A DNA stretch of 64,000 bases from Stenotrophomonas sp. Marseille-Q4652 (GTDB taxonomy: Bacteria; Pseudomonadota; Gammaproteobacteria; Xanthomonadales; Xanthomonadaceae): NCBI RefSeq assembly GCF_916618915.1, contig NZ_CAKAKE010000001.1, forward strand, positions 1,116,001 to 1,180,000, in the 5' to 3' direction. The notes beneath the pieces are model-generated. The model saw only the letters and a program-made list of their open reading frames with translations, ran no database searches and was not told the DNA's origin. Position 1 is the first letter of the stretch; every line of letters begins with the position of its first letter. The position numbers and the translations under genes are program-made. Below are positions 9,235-19,058 of the stretch, one piece after another.

Positions 9235-9789
9235 TCAGGCGCGGCCGGCGAGCCACTTGCCGGCCATGCGCCGCAGCGACCCGTCAGCCGCAGGGTCGGC
9301 GTGGATCCCGGCAACCGGCCGCCACGCCAGAGCCAGCGACTCGGCGCTGACCTTGAATCGTTCATCGGCACCGGCCCGCACCACGTAGCGGACGTCGTAA
9401 TGCCAGTGCCCGGCCACTTCGCCCCGTGCGGGGATCCAGTGCCGGTCCAGGTCGAAGATCGCCGCTGATCCCAGCGACAGGCCCGGCAGTCCCGATTCTT
9501 CTTCTGCTTCGCGCAACGCCACCGCGGCCAGGTCGGCATCGCCATCGGCATGTCCGCCCAGCTGCAGCCACCGGTCAAGCTTGCGGTGATGGGTCAACAG
9601 CACGCGCTGTCCGTCGCCGCTGACCAGCCAGGCGCTGCCGGTGAAATGGCCGGCCATGCGCTCGCGCACGAACGGATCGGCGCCGTCGTCGAGCAGCGCA
9701 AGGAATTCCTCCACGACACCGGCTTCGTGCGGCGAGCGCCGGCGGTAGTCATGCAGTTGCTGCTGTAGCGCAAAACGAAGGACGGCCAT
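9235..9789 (-). CDS. Nudix hydrolase
   Basis: 184 residues from ATG 9789. The Nudix box is at GGHADGDADL...REAEEESGL: the REUxEExGU half is intact, but the glutamate normally 8 residues before REU is alanine. WLQLGGHADG and HWHYDVRYV resemble the Nudix subgroup that follows phosphohydrolysis of small nucleotides. The substrate cannot be told. The gene is convergent with serA, 18 bases apart. Confidence 0.8.
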   Translation of the reverse strand: MAVLRFALQQQLHDYRRRSPHEAGVVEEFLALLDDGADPFVRERMAGHFTGSAWLVSGDGQRVLLTHHRKLDRWLQLGGHADGDADLAAVALREAEEESGLPGLSLGSAAIFDLDRHWIPARGEVAGHWHYDVRYVVRAGADERFKVSAESLALAWRPVAGIHADPAADGSLRRMAGKWLAGRA

Positions 9790-9963
9790 CGGACAATGCC
9801 AGGGAAAGCGGCCGACGATTATCGCGGCGATGTTGCATCCGCGCTTGTGGAGGCCGTCGGGCTTTGGCAAGGTAGGGCGATTGCATAACCCGCGCTGAAT
9901 GCGCACGTCCATCCGCCGTTCGTATGCCGTTCGGCGTTACCTAGAACCTGGGGAAGCTTGCGA

Positions 9964-11439
9964 ATGCTGAAGTCTTTGTTGAGGGTCAAGCCGGTGGAGC
10001 CTGCCGGTCACGTCGATGCGGGTGAACCGATAGAAGGCAGCCTGGACGGCGAAGCGACACTCAAGAGGACTCTCACCGCACGCCACCTGGTCCTGCTGGG
10101 CATGGGCGCGGTGATTGGCGCCGGCATCTTCGTGGTCACCGGCCAGGCCGCGGCCAACCACGCCGGCCCGGCGATCATGCTGTCCTTCGTGCTGGCCGGC
10201 CTGGCCTGTGCCTTCGCCGGCCTGTGCTACGCCGAGTTCGCGGCGATGCTGCCGGTCTCCGGCAGCGCTTACTCGTATGCCTACGCCACCCTCGGCGAGG
10301 GCATGGCCTGGTTCATCGGCTGGTGCCTGGTACTGGAATACCTGTTCGCCTCGTCCAGCGTGGCGGTGGGCTGGTCGGCGTACATGATCAGCTTCCTCAC
10401 AACGACGCTGCACCTGCCCTTCCCCGACGCGCTGACCGCCGCGCCGATCCTCTGGCAGGACGGCGAGTTCATCAGCTCCGGCAAGCTGTTCAACCTGCCG
10501 GCGGTACTGATCGTGCTGGCCATCGCCGGCCTGCTGTACGTCGGCGTGACCCAGTCCAGCTTCGTCAACGCGATCATCGTGGCGATCAAGGTCACGGTGA
10601 TCTGCCTGTTCGTCGGCTTCGGCGCGATGTACGTGGACCCGGCCAACTGGACCCCGTTCATCCCGGAGAACACCGGCACCTTCGGCGAGTTCGGCTGGAG
10701 CGGCGTGCTGCGCGCGGCCTCGATCGTGTTCTTTGCCTACATCGGCTTTGACGCGGTCTCCACCGCCGCCGGCGAGACCAAGGACCCGCAGCGCAACATG
10801 CCGATCGGCCTGCTTGGCTCGCTGGCGGTGTGCACGCTGATCTACATCGTGGTCTGCGCGGTGATGACCGGCCTGATGTCCTACACCTCGCTGGGCACCG
10901 ACAAGCCGGTGGCCACCGCGCTGCAGGCCTACGCGCAGCTGGGCTGGCTCAAGACCTGGGTGGAGATCGGCGCGATCGCCGGGCTGTCCTCGGTGATCCT
11001 GGTGATGATGATGGGCCAGACCCGCGTGGCCTACACCATCTCCCGCGACGGCCTGCTGCCGCCGGTGTTCGGCCGCGTGCATCCCAAGTTCCGTACCCCG
11101 CACCTGAGCACGATCGTGGTCGGGCTGATTGCCGCCACGCTGGCCGGCCTGGTGCCGTTGAGCGTGCTGGGTGAGCTGGTTGCCATGGGCACCCTGCTGG
11201 CCTTTGCCGCGGTGTGCATCGGCGTGCTGGTGCTGCGCCGCACCCGCCCGGACATGCACCGCGCCTTCCGCGTGCCTGCAGTGTGGTTCGTCGCACCGGC
11301 CGGCGCGCTGATCTGCCTGGGCCTGTTCGCGATGGCCTTTGCCGACCACTGGCAGGTGTTCGTGCTGTGGACCCTGCTGGGCCTGGTGATCTACTTCGGC
11401 TACGGCATCCGCCACAGCCGCCTGGCGCGCGGCGCCTGA
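9964..11439 (+). CDS. APC family amino acid permease, CAT-type (copy 1)
   Basis: 491 residues from ATG 9964, preceded by a GGGGA ribosome site. About 12 to 14 hydrophobic segments are visible. The first helix carries GAVIGAGIFVVTGQAA, the substrate-binding break of APC transporters, and IGFDAVSTAAGE is the conserved helix-6 region. An inner-membrane importer of amino acids, probably cationic by family. It is followed 55 bases later by a close paralogue, the two clearly arising by tandem duplication. Confidence 0.88.
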   Translation: MLKSLLRVKPVEPAGHVDAGEPIEGSLDGEATLKRTLTARHLVLLGMGAVIGAGIFVVTGQAAANHAGPAIMLSFVLAGLACAFAGLCYAEFAAMLPVSGSAYSYAYATLGEGMAWFIGWCLVLEYLFASSSVAVGWSAYMISFLTTTLHLPFPDALTAAPILWQDGEFISSGKLFNLPAVLIVLAIAGLLYVGVTQSSFVNAIIVAIKVTVICLFVGFGAMYVDPANWTPFIPENTGTFGEFGWSGVLRAASIVFFAYIGFDAVSTAAGETKDPQRNMPIGLLGSLAVCTLIYIVVCAVMTGLMSYTSLGTDKPVATALQAYAQLGWLKTWVEIGAIAGLSSVILVMMMGQTRVAYTISRDGLLPPVFGRVHPKFRTPHLSTIVVGLIAATLAGLVPLSVLGELVAMGTLLAFAAVCIGVLVLRRTRPDMHRAFRVPAVWFVAPAGALICLGLFAMAFADHWQVFVLWTLLGLVIYFGYGIRHSRLARGA

Positions 11440-11494
11440 GCCTGGGCGGGCCGCGCATGCGGCCCGTTCCGTCCCATCTTCCGGAATCGACTGC

Positions 11495-12940
11495 ATGCTC
11501 AAGCAACTGTGGGCCACCAAGCATCCACACGCCGCGCACGAGGAGGCCAACGGCCTCAGCCTGCGCCGCACCCTGGGCCCGTGGGGGCTGACCGCGCTGG
11601 GCATCGGCGCGGTGATCGGCGGCGGCATCTTCGTGATCACCGGCCAGGCCGCGGCCAACCATGCCGGCCCGGCGATCATGCTGTCCTTCGTGCTGGCGGC
11701 CATCTGCTGCGCGTTCTGCGCGCTGGCCTACGCCGAGTTCGCCTCAATGGTGCCGGTCTCCGGCAGCGCCTACACCTACACCTACGCCACCTTCGGCGAG
11801 CTGTCGGCCTGGTTCATCGGCTGGATGCTGGTGCTCGAGTACGGGGTTTCGGCGTCGGCGGTGGCGGTGAGCTGGACCGGCTACTTCCTCAGCCTGCTCG
11901 ACCAGTTCGACATCCACCTGCCCGCCGCCCTGGTCAGCGCACCGCTGGACGCACAGCTGCGTCCCACCGGCTCGATCGCCAACCTGCCGGCCGCCGCGCT
12001 GGTGCTGCTGCTTACCTGGCTGTGCTACGTCGGCATCCGCAAGTCCACCGCGATCAACATGGCGATGGTGGTGCTCAAGACCGGCTTGATCATCCTGGTG
12101 ATCTTCGCCGGCTGGAAGTACATCGATCCGGGCAACTGGACCCCGTTCATCCCGGAGAACGAAGGCCCGGGCAAGTACGGTTTCGACGGCGTGCTGCGGG
12201 GCGCGGCGATGGTGTTCTTCGCCTACATCGGCTTCGAGGCGGTGTCGGTGGCGGCGCAGGAATCGCACCGCCCGCAGCGCGACATGCCCATCGGCATGCT
12301 GCTGTCGCTGGTGATCTGCACCATCCTCTACATCGCCATGGCCGCGGTGATGACCGGCCTGGTGCCTTACACCCTGCTGGGCACCGATGAGCCGGTGGTG
12401 ACCGCGGTGGCGGCGCATCCGCAGCTGGGCTGGCTGCGCATCATCGTCGAGATCGGCGCGCTGATCGGCCTGTCCTCGGTGGTGCTGGTGATGGTCATCG
12501 GCCAGCCGCGCATCTTCATGATCATGGGCCGCGACGGCCTGCTGCCGCCGGTGTTCACCCGCATCCATCCCAAATACCGCACCCCGCACATCAATACGGT
12601 GATCACCGGCATCGGCATCGCGCTGCTGGCTGCGCTGTTCCCGCTGGACGTGCTGGGCGAGCTGACCTCGATGGGCACGCTGATCGCTTTCGCCGCGGTC
12701 TGCGCCGGCGTGCTGGTGCTGCGCTGCACCCGCCCGGAGCTGCCGCGTCCGTTCCGGATCCCCGCCGCGTGGCTGGTGTGCAGCCTGGGCGTGCTCAGCT
12801 GCCTGGCCCTGCTCAGCGCAATGACCCTGCACAACTGGATGCTGATGGGCGTGTGGACGGTGGCCGGCTTTGCCATCTATTTCCTGTACGGCTTCCGCAA
12901 CTCGCGCCTGCGTGCGGGCGTCGGCAACGACGCCGGCTGA
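11495..12940 (+). CDS. APC family amino acid permease, CAT-type (copy 2)
   Basis: 481 residues. Same architecture as the preceding gene, with near-identical stretches ([39 protein letters not shown]). Differences concentrate in loops and the N-terminus, so the copies have probably diverged in substrate or regulation. It reads in the same direction as copy 1 with no terminator seen between them. Confidence 0.88.
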   Translation: MLKQLWATKHPHAAHEEANGLSLRRTLGPWGLTALGIGAVIGGGIFVITGQAAANHAGPAIMLSFVLAAICCAFCALAYAEFASMVPVSGSAYTYTYATFGELSAWFIGWMLVLEYGVSASAVAVSWTGYFLSLLDQFDIHLPAALVSAPLDAQLRPTGSIANLPAAALVLLLTWLCYVGIRKSTAINMAMVVLKTGLIILVIFAGWKYIDPGNWTPFIPENEGPGKYGFDGVLRGAAMVFFAYIGFEAVSVAAQESHRPQRDMPIGMLLSLVICTILYIAMAAVMTGLVPYTLLGTDEPVVTAVAAHPQLGWLRIIVEIGALIGLSSVVLVMVIGQPRIFMIMGRDGLLPPVFTRIHPKYRTPHINTVITGIGIALLAALFPLDVLGELTSMGTLIAFAAVCAGVLVLRCTRPELPRPFRIPAAWLVCSLGVLSCLALLSAMTLHNWMLMGVWTVAGFAIYFLYGFRNSRLRAGVGNDAG

Positions 12941-12957
12941 CCAGTAGAATGGCGGGC

Positions 12958-13599
12958 ATGAATGCACCCGCCATCCTTCCCTACGACGAACAGCGCCTGC
13001 AGGTGCTGGCGCAACTGCTGATCGACAACATCCGCGAGCTGGCCCAGGCCGGCTGGACGCCAGCCACCAGCAGCAATTTCTCGCACCGGCTCGATGACCG
13101 GCACGCGGCGATCACCGTGTCCGGCCGCGACAAGGGCCGGCTGGTGGAGGACGACATCATGGTGGTGGACATGGACGGCCAGGCCGTCGGTCGTCCGCTG
13201 CGCCCATCGGCCGAAACCCTGCTGCACACCCGCCTGTACCGCCGCTTCCCGGAAGTGGGCTGCGTGCTGCATACCCATTCGCCGGTGCAGACCATCGCTT
13301 CGCGCCTGTACGCGCCGCAGGGCCATATCCGCCTGGAAGGCTACGAGCTGCTCAAGGCGCTGCACGGCAACAGCACCCATGAAACCGCCGTCGACCTGCC
13401 GGTGTTCGCCAACACCCAGGACATGAACGTGCTGTCCGACCAGGTGGATGCGCTGCTGGACCAGCAGTCGATGTGGGGCTACCTGATCGACGGCCACGGT
13501 CTGTACGCCTGGGGCCGCGACATGGCCGAAGCCCGTCGCCACCTGGAAGCGTTCGAGTTCCTGCTGCACTGCGAACTCGAACTGCGCAAGCTGCGCTGA
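12958..13599 (+). CDS. mtnB: methylthioribulose-1-phosphate dehydratase
   Basis: 213 residues, class II aldolase/adducin fold. [13 protein letters not shown] is the family N-terminal motif; the metal-binding histidines are in VLHTHSP and the later GHGLYAWG. It dehydrates methylthioribulose-1-phosphate in the methionine salvage pathway. mtnD and mtnC follow directly. ATG 12958 is chosen; a TAGAAT box at 12945-12950 sits so close that the transcript could be leaderless. An ATG at 12949 is in frame but overlaps that box. Confidence 0.92.
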   Translation: MNAPAILPYDEQRLQVLAQLLIDNIRELAQAGWTPATSSNFSHRLDDRHAAITVSGRDKGRLVEDDIMVVDMDGQAVGRPLRPSAETLLHTRLYRRFPEVGCVLHTHSPVQTIASRLYAPQGHIRLEGYELLKALHGNSTHETAVDLPVFANTQDMNVLSDQVDALLDQQSMWGYLIDGHGLYAWGRDMAEARRHLEAFEFLLHCELELRKLR

Positions 13600-13711
13600 A
13601 ACCACGCCCCCGCCGGCGCGCTGGCCCGAGGTGCTCCCGTTGCCGTACGTTGCCCCTGCAGTGGCAACTGCGCTGTACCCTTTCCCTCCCCCCACCGTCG
13701 AGGCCCCTGCC

Positions 13712-14278
13712 ATGAGCCGCCTGCGCATCTTCAACGACACCGCCCCCGACGCTCCGCTGCTGGACAGCCGCGACGGCGACGTCATCGCTGCCGAGCTGAA
13801 GAAGATCGGCGTGACCTTCGAGCGCTGGCAGGCCAAACATCCGGTCGCGCCGGGCGCCAGCCAGGAAGAGATCTTCGCCGCCTACCGCGAGGACATCGAC
13901 CGCCTGGTCGCACAGCACGGCTTCAAGAGCGTGGACGTGGCCTCGATCGGCCCGGACAACCCCAACCGCGAGGCAATGCGCCAGAAGTTCCTCGACGAAC
14001 ACTTCCACAAGGAAGACGAGGTGCGCTTCTTCGTCGCCGGCTCGGGCCTGTTCACCCTGCACGTGGACGACAAGGTCTACGAGGTGGAGTGCGTCAAGAA
14101 CGACCTGATCGCGGTCCCGGACGGCACCACCCACTGGTTCGACATGGGCCCGGAGCCGAGCTTCGCCGCGATCCGCTTCTTCACCGAGCCCGATGGCTGG
14201 GTCGGCCATTTCACCGGCACCGACATCGCGCAGAAGTTCCCCCGCTACGAACCCTCCCACCGCGGCGGGGAAGGCTGA
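13712..14278 (+). CDS. mtnD: acireductone dioxygenase
   Basis: 188 residues, a cupin. The metal ligands are visible in [12 protein letters not shown] (two His and Glu) and the distal His in GTTHWFDMG. With iron the family enzyme makes the methionine precursor ketoacid and formate; with nickel it makes CO and methylthiopropionate. Which metal is used here cannot be read from the sequence. A 112-base gap separates it from mtnB, and mtnC starts 3 bases after its stop. Confidence 0.95.
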   Translation: MSRLRIFNDTAPDAPLLDSRDGDVIAAELKKIGVTFERWQAKHPVAPGASQEEIFAAYREDIDRLVAQHGFKSVDVASIGPDNPNREAMRQKFLDEHFHKEDEVRFFVAGSGLFTLHVDDKVYEVECVKNDLIAVPDGTTHWFDMGPEPSFAAIRFFTEPDGWVGHFTGTDIAQKFPRYEPSHRGGEG

Positions 14279-14281
14279 TCC

Positions 14282-14983
14282 ATGACCCGACCGCTCGCGA
14301 TCCTGACCGACATCGAAGGCACCACCAGCAGCATCTCCTTCGTCAAGAACGTGCTGTTCCCGTACGCCCGCGCCGCCCTGCCCGGCTTCGTGCGCGAGCA
14401 CGGCCAGCAGCCGGCGGTGCGCCGGTGGCTGGACGCTGTGGCCACCGAGATCGCCGCCAGCGCCTGCCAGGACGAGGTGATCGTGGAAACGCTGCAGGGC
14501 TGGATCGACCAGGACCGCAAGCACACCGCGCTCAAGGCCCTGCAGGGCATGATCTGGGACGCCGGCTACCGCAACGGCGACTACACCGCGCACCTGTACC
14601 CGGAAGTGGCCGCCGCGCTGCGCGGCTGGCATGCCGCGGGCATCCCGCTGTACGTGTATTCGTCCGGCTCGGTGGCCGCGCAGAAGCTGTTCTTCGGCTT
14701 CAGTGACGCCGGCGACCTGACCGCGCTGTTCTCGGGCAACTTCGACACCGAGATCGGCGGCAAGCGCGAGGCCGCCAGTTACGCGCGCATCGCCCAGGCC
14801 ATCGGCACCGCGCCGCACCAGATCCTGTTCCTGTCCGACGTGGTCGAGGAACTGGATGCCGCCCGCGAGGCCGGCCTGCAGACGGTGCTGCTCGACCGCT
14901 TGGACGATTACCCAATGCCGCGCACCGGCGAGGCCGCCAATGGCCACACCCGGGCGGAGAACTTCGGCCAGATCACGCTCTGA
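14282..14983 (+). CDS. mtnC: enolase-phosphatase E1
   Basis: 233 residues of the HAD superfamily. The nucleophile motif is [10 protein letters not shown] (D for the phospho-enzyme), motif II is YVYSSGS, and motif III/IV is [12 protein letters not shown]. It converts diketomethylthiopentyl-1-phosphate to acireductone, feeding MtnD. It ends the mtnB-mtnD-mtnC unit and is followed by a strong terminator. mtnA and mtnK are not in the window. Confidence 0.95.
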   Translation: MTRPLAILTDIEGTTSSISFVKNVLFPYARAALPGFVREHGQQPAVRRWLDAVATEIAASACQDEVIVETLQGWIDQDRKHTALKALQGMIWDAGYRNGDYTAHLYPEVAAALRGWHAAGIPLYVYSSGSVAAQKLFFGFSDAGDLTALFSGNFDTEIGGKREAASYARIAQAIGTAPHQILFLSDVVEELDAAREAGLQTVLLDRLDDYPMPRTGEAANGHTRAENFGQITL

Positions 14984-15008
14984 GCCGCGTCCTGTAAAGC
15001 AACACCAC

Positions 15009-15032
15009 GACGGGCCTGCGGGCCCGTCTTTT
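15009..15032 (+). terminator. intrinsic terminator of the mtn unit
   Basis: GACGGGCC, loop TGCG, GGCCCGTC, then TTTTG: a perfect 8-bp GC-rich stem with a U-run, 25 bases after the mtnC stop. Confidence 0.85.
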
Positions 15033-15177
15033 GTTGGGCAGGCCATCACCTGGTTCCCACCCGGCGCGGACCAGACTTCCCGGCATCATCGCCACCGGTC
15101 GCTGCCATGCACGCGCTGAATCCAATTGCTGCTGTCGTCCCAGATCCGGGCACCGTACTGCCGCGCGGGGTGCAGCA

Positions 15178-15672
15178 ATGAGCCTGGGCGCGCAGATCAG
15201 CCAGGCACTGGCCACGGAGTTCGCGCTGCCGGAAGTGTCAACGGTCGTGACCATCGTCAGCCGCCTGCTGACCGCCTTCGTGCTGGGCGGCGCGCTGGGC
15301 CTGGAACGCGAGGCCAAGGGCCGGGCGGCCGGCCTGCGCACCCATATCCTGGTGTCGGTCGGTTCGGCACTGTTCGTGCTGGCGCCGCTGATGGCGGGCG
15401 CCTCGATGAACGACGCCACCCGCGTCATGCAGGGCATCGTCTCGGGCATCGGCTTCCTCGGCGCCGGCGCGATCCTCAAGCTGGACCGGACCGAGCGCGT
15501 GCAGGGGCTGACCACCGCCGCGGGCATCTGGCTGACCGCGGCCATCGGCATGGCCGCCGGCATGGGCATGGAGATGCTGGCGCTGGCGACCACCATCGCC
15601 GCCCTGCTGGTGGTCAGCGCACTGCCGCACGTCATGCCCGAAAGGCGCGACGACGCGGCCAGCGACCGCTGA
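15178..15672 (+). CDS. MgtC/SapB family membrane protein
   Basis: 164 residues from ATG 15178. Four hydrophobic segments with the MgtC N-terminal signature GGALGLEREAKGRAAGLRTH and the glycine-rich GIVSGIGFLGAGAI. MgtC proteins sit in the inner membrane and help survival under low magnesium by acting on ATP homeostasis; some relatives are of unknown role. The C-terminal cytosolic domain of the longer MgtC proteins is missing, as in the short SapB-like group. Confidence 0.85.
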   Translation: MSLGAQISQALATEFALPEVSTVVTIVSRLLTAFVLGGALGLEREAKGRAAGLRTHILVSVGSALFVLAPLMAGASMNDATRVMQGIVSGIGFLGAGAILKLDRTERVQGLTTAAGIWLTAAIGMAAGMGMEMLALATTIAALLVVSALPHVMPERRDDAASDR

Positions 15673-15675
15673 AGC

Positions 15676-16842
15676 TCAGTCCCCGTCGCCTGCGCGTCGC
15701 AGCACCAGCACGTCGATGCTCGACGGGACGCCCAGCCGCGCGGTGAAGCCGTCCCACTGCCCCGCCCCGCTACTGACGAAAAGCACCATGTCCTCGACCT
15801 GGTAGCGCCCGCGCACGTAGCCATCGTTGAACGGCGCCACCAGCCAGCGGTCCATGCCCAGGATGTGGCCGCCATGGGTGTGGCCGGAAAGCTGCAGGTC
15901 CACCGAGCCGCTGGCCGCGCTGGCCCGCGCCTGCCTGGGCTGGTGGGCGAGCAGCAGGTGGAAGTCGGCATCGGCCGCCTGGTGGTTGACTGCCGCCAGG
16001 TCCGGGGCCAGTCCCCCCCTTGCACCGCCGGGTCCGCCCTTCAGCGCGGCAAGGTCACCGATGCCGGACACCGCCAGCGTTCGCCCATTGACCTGCAGCC
16101 GCACGCTCTGGTTTTCCAGCACGCCCAGGCCCAGCTCGCGGAAGTGCTGCATCCAGCGCACGTAGCCGTGGTAGTACTCGTGGTTGCCCGCGGCCAGCCA
16201 CACGCCGTGCGGCGCCGACAGCCGCGCCAGGGCCGCCACGTGCGGCGCGCTGACGTCGACCTCGCCATCGACCATGTCGCCGGGCAGCACGATCAGGTCC
16301 GGACGTGCGGCCAGCACGTCGGCGACGATGCGCTCGGTGCGCCAGGCGCCCTTGGCCGGGCTGGCGTGGATGTCCGCCAGCACCGCCACGCGCAGCCCGT
16401 CCAGTTCCGCCGGCAGGCTGGCGACGACCAGCTCGCGCTCGTGCACGCGCGGCGGCTTGATCCCGTTCCAGATCGACAGCGTGGCAATGACCACGATCAC
16501 CGCGATTGCCCAGCGGTTGAAGCGCAGCCCGTGCCACAGACTGATGCCCAGGTCGCGGCGCCCGCACAACCGCGACAGCAGCCAGCCGGCCTCGCGCAGC
16601 AGCAGGAACACCAGCAGCAGCACGAAGCCGACCAGCAGCCAGCCGAACGCCAGTTGCAACCGGGCGATCACGGCATAGCCGAGCACGTCCATGCGCCAGA
16701 CCGCCGCGAAGGCCAGCGGCAACAGCGCCAGCAACGCGGTGAGTCCGACATGCCAGCGACGCTGGCGGCGGGACAGCGGATTGACGGGCCACCACAGCCA
16801 GACGGCCATCAGCGGCAGGATGAGGGAAACGATCAGCGACAT
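15676..16842 (-). CDS. membrane-anchored metallophosphoesterase (YkuE-like)
   Basis: 388 residues. Four N-terminal membrane segments (about residues 1-145) precede a calcineurin-like phosphoesterase domain with all metal motifs: LADIHAS, PGDMVDG, GNHEYYHG, AHQP and SGHTHGGH. The substrate is unknown; related proteins act on phospholipid head groups or UDP-diacylglucosamine. It ends 3 bases from the convergent MgtC-like gene. Confidence 0.85.
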   Translation of the reverse strand: MSLIVSLILPLMAVWLWWPVNPLSRRQRRWHVGLTALLALLPLAFAAVWRMDVLGYAVIARLQLAFGWLLVGFVLLLVFLLLREAGWLLSRLCGRRDLGISLWHGLRFNRWAIAVIVVIATLSIWNGIKPPRVHERELVVASLPAELDGLRVAVLADIHASPAKGAWRTERIVADVLAARPDLIVLPGDMVDGEVDVSAPHVAALARLSAPHGVWLAAGNHEYYHGYVRWMQHFRELGLGVLENQSVRLQVNGRTLAVSGIGDLAALKGGPGGARGGLAPDLAAVNHQAADADFHLLLAHQPRQARASAASGSVDLQLSGHTHGGHILGMDRWLVAPFNDGYVRGRYQVEDMVLFVSSGAGQWDGFTARLGVPSSIDVLVLRRAGDGD

Positions 16843-17018
16843 GTGGGATAAGCGCGGCCACGGATGGGCGGCCGTGCCGGAACAGGTTCAGACGGGGGCG
16901 GCCACTTTCGCATGCCGGCCGGCGACACCGGCTGGCATGGGTGGAACAGTACGTGCGGCGGGACTGGACAAGCCTTCACGGGACACAGGCACGCGTGCCG
17001 GTGCCCCGCGCAGGTGGA

Positions 17019-18836
17019 TCAGGCCTTCTGCGAGGCGATCCAGGCGTCGATCTTTTCTTCCAGCACATCCAGCGGCACCGAGCCGTCCTTGAGCACCTCG
17101 GCATGGAACTGGCGGATGTCGAAGCGCTCGCCCAGCTGCTGCTCGGCACGCCCACGCAGTTCCTTGATCTTCAGCTCGCCGGTCTTGTACGCCAGCGCCT
17201 GTCCCGGCCACGCGATGTAGCGCTCGGCCTCGGCGATGGCATCGGGCTCGCTCACCGAGGAGTTGGCGAACATGTAGTCCAGCACCTGCTGGCGGGTCCA
17301 GCCCTTGCTGTGCAGGCCGGTGTCGACCACCAGGCGCACCGCGCGCCACAGCTCGCCCTGCAGGCGGCCGAAGTAGCTGTACGGATCGGTGTACACGCCC
17401 AGGTCCTTGCCCAGGCTCTCGGCGTACAGGCCCCAGCCCTCGGCAAACGCGGTCTCGCCGCCGAAGCGGCGGAACGCCGGCACGCCTTCCAGTTCCTGCT
17501 GCAGGGCCAGCTGGAAGTGGTGGCCCGGGATGGCTTCATGCAGGAACAGATCCTCGGCATCCCAGGTCTTGCGCGTCGGCAGGTCGTAGGTGTTGACGTA
17601 GAAGATGCCCGGGCGGCTGCCGTCCTCGCTGGGGCTCATGTATTCGCCACCGGCCGCCGACTGCGCGCGGAACGCCTCGATCGGGCGGATCTCGAACGGC
17701 GACTTCGGCGTCAGCGAGAACAGTTCGGGGATGCGCTGGTTGATCCTGGCTTCCAGCCCGCGGTAGTGCGCCAGCAGCGCGTCCTCGTCCTTGAACTCGA
17801 ACTGCTTGTCGGTCTGCATGAACTTGAAGAAGTCCTGCAGCGAGCCCTTGAAGCCGACCTGCTCCATCACCTGGCGGATCTCACCGTGGATGCGGGCGAC
17901 CTCGTCCAGGCCGATCTGGTGGATCCGCTCGGGCGTCTGCTCGGTGGTGGTGCTCTGCCGCGCGGCGAATGCGTACCACGCCTTGCCGTCGGGCAGCGCG
18001 TCCAGGCCGACGCTGTCGCGGCAGGCCGGCAGGTACTCGCTGGCGATGAAGTCACGCTGCTTGCGGATCGCCGGCAGCAGCCTGCCGTCGATCAGCTCGC
18101 GATAGGCCTCGGTGAGCCGCTGCCTGTCCTCGGCGGAGAACTCCGCCGGCATCGCCTTGATGGGCCCCCAGAACTGGCTGTCCTCGGCCTTGCCGGCGAG
18201 GATCGCGTCCATCTGCGGCAGCACCTTCTCCATCACCACCTTCGGCTGCACCACGCCGGCCTTGATGCCCTCGCGCATGTTGGCGATGTCGGTGTCGATC
18301 AGCACCGGGATGCGCCCGGCACGCGCCAGCCAGTTCTCGTAGTCCTTGACCGTCTTGAACGGCTGCGCCACCTGGCCCGAGCCCAGCATCACCGCGTAGC
18401 TCACCAGGCTGCCCATCTGGTTGACCGGCATCATCCAGTCCGGGAATTTCTCCGCGTCCAGCGCGTTGCGCCGCTCGCGCACGAAGATGCGGTAGCTGAG
18501 CAGGTCCTGGCCCTGCAGGCCGTCCTCGCCGATCGCCTCGACCTTCTCAAGCCAGCGCTGGTTGAAGTCATGCATCTGCTGTCGGAACTCGGCCGAGCCG
18601 AAATCCGGCAACTGGTCGTTGTAGCGGTTGTCGCCCTGGAAGGTGGCCTGGATCGGGTTGAGCTTGAGCGTCTCTTCCCAGAAATCGGCATAGAGCGCGG
18701 TCAGCTGGCCCGCCTTGTCCGCCTGCTTGCTGCTGGCGGTTGTGGCACCACTGCCCTCCGGGGCGGACGGCGAACAGGCCACCAGGGCCGCAGCCAATGA
18801 AAGCGAAACAGCAAGGGCAATCGGGCGCATGCGCAT
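17019..18836 (-). CDS. DUF885 family lipoprotein, putative zinc peptidase
   Basis: 605 residues. The N-terminus is a lipoprotein signal ending in the lipobox LVAC (Cys about residue 21). DUF885 features are present, above all the HEAIPGHHFQ metal-binding motif near residue 430, together with FLHEAIPG and ETAFAEGWGLYAE. These proteins are predicted zinc-dependent peptidases; no substrate is known. Start ATG 18836; ATG 18830 is equally possible. Confidence 0.85.
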   Translation of the reverse strand: MRMRPIALAVSLSLAAALVACSPSAPEGSGATTASSKQADKAGQLTALYADFWEETLKLNPIQATFQGDNRYNDQLPDFGSAEFRQQMHDFNQRWLEKVEAIGEDGLQGQDLLSYRIFVRERRNALDAEKFPDWMMPVNQMGSLVSYAVMLGSGQVAQPFKTVKDYENWLARAGRIPVLIDTDIANMREGIKAGVVQPKVVMEKVLPQMDAILAGKAEDSQFWGPIKAMPAEFSAEDRQRLTEAYRELIDGRLLPAIRKQRDFIASEYLPACRDSVGLDALPDGKAWYAFAARQSTTTEQTPERIHQIGLDEVARIHGEIRQVMEQVGFKGSLQDFFKFMQTDKQFEFKDEDALLAHYRGLEARINQRIPELFSLTPKSPFEIRPIEAFRAQSAAGGEYMSPSEDGSRPGIFYVNTYDLPTRKTWDAEDLFLHEAIPGHHFQLALQQELEGVPAFRRFGGETAFAEGWGLYAESLGKDLGVYTDPYSYFGRLQGELWRAVRLVVDTGLHSKGWTRQQVLDYMFANSSVSEPDAIAEAERYIAWPGQALAYKTGELKIKELRGRAEQQLGERFDIRQFHAEVLKDGSVPLDVLEEKIDAWIASQKA

Positions 18837-19058
18837 GGGTCAGGTCCAACCGTCGGGATGATCGCCGCAGCGTCCACTTTCTCGCGGTACGGCGGCAACG
18901 GCCAAAGGTCACATGGCACTGCCCCCGGTGCCTGCGCCTGCCCAGTGGCCACGGCAGGCCGCATAATTGGCGCCCGCGCCGGCTCCCGGCCGCCCGCGTT
19001 CCCCCTTGTCTGGCCACCTGCCCTGCGCAGGCTGGCCCTTGCCATGCCTGCTTTCCGA

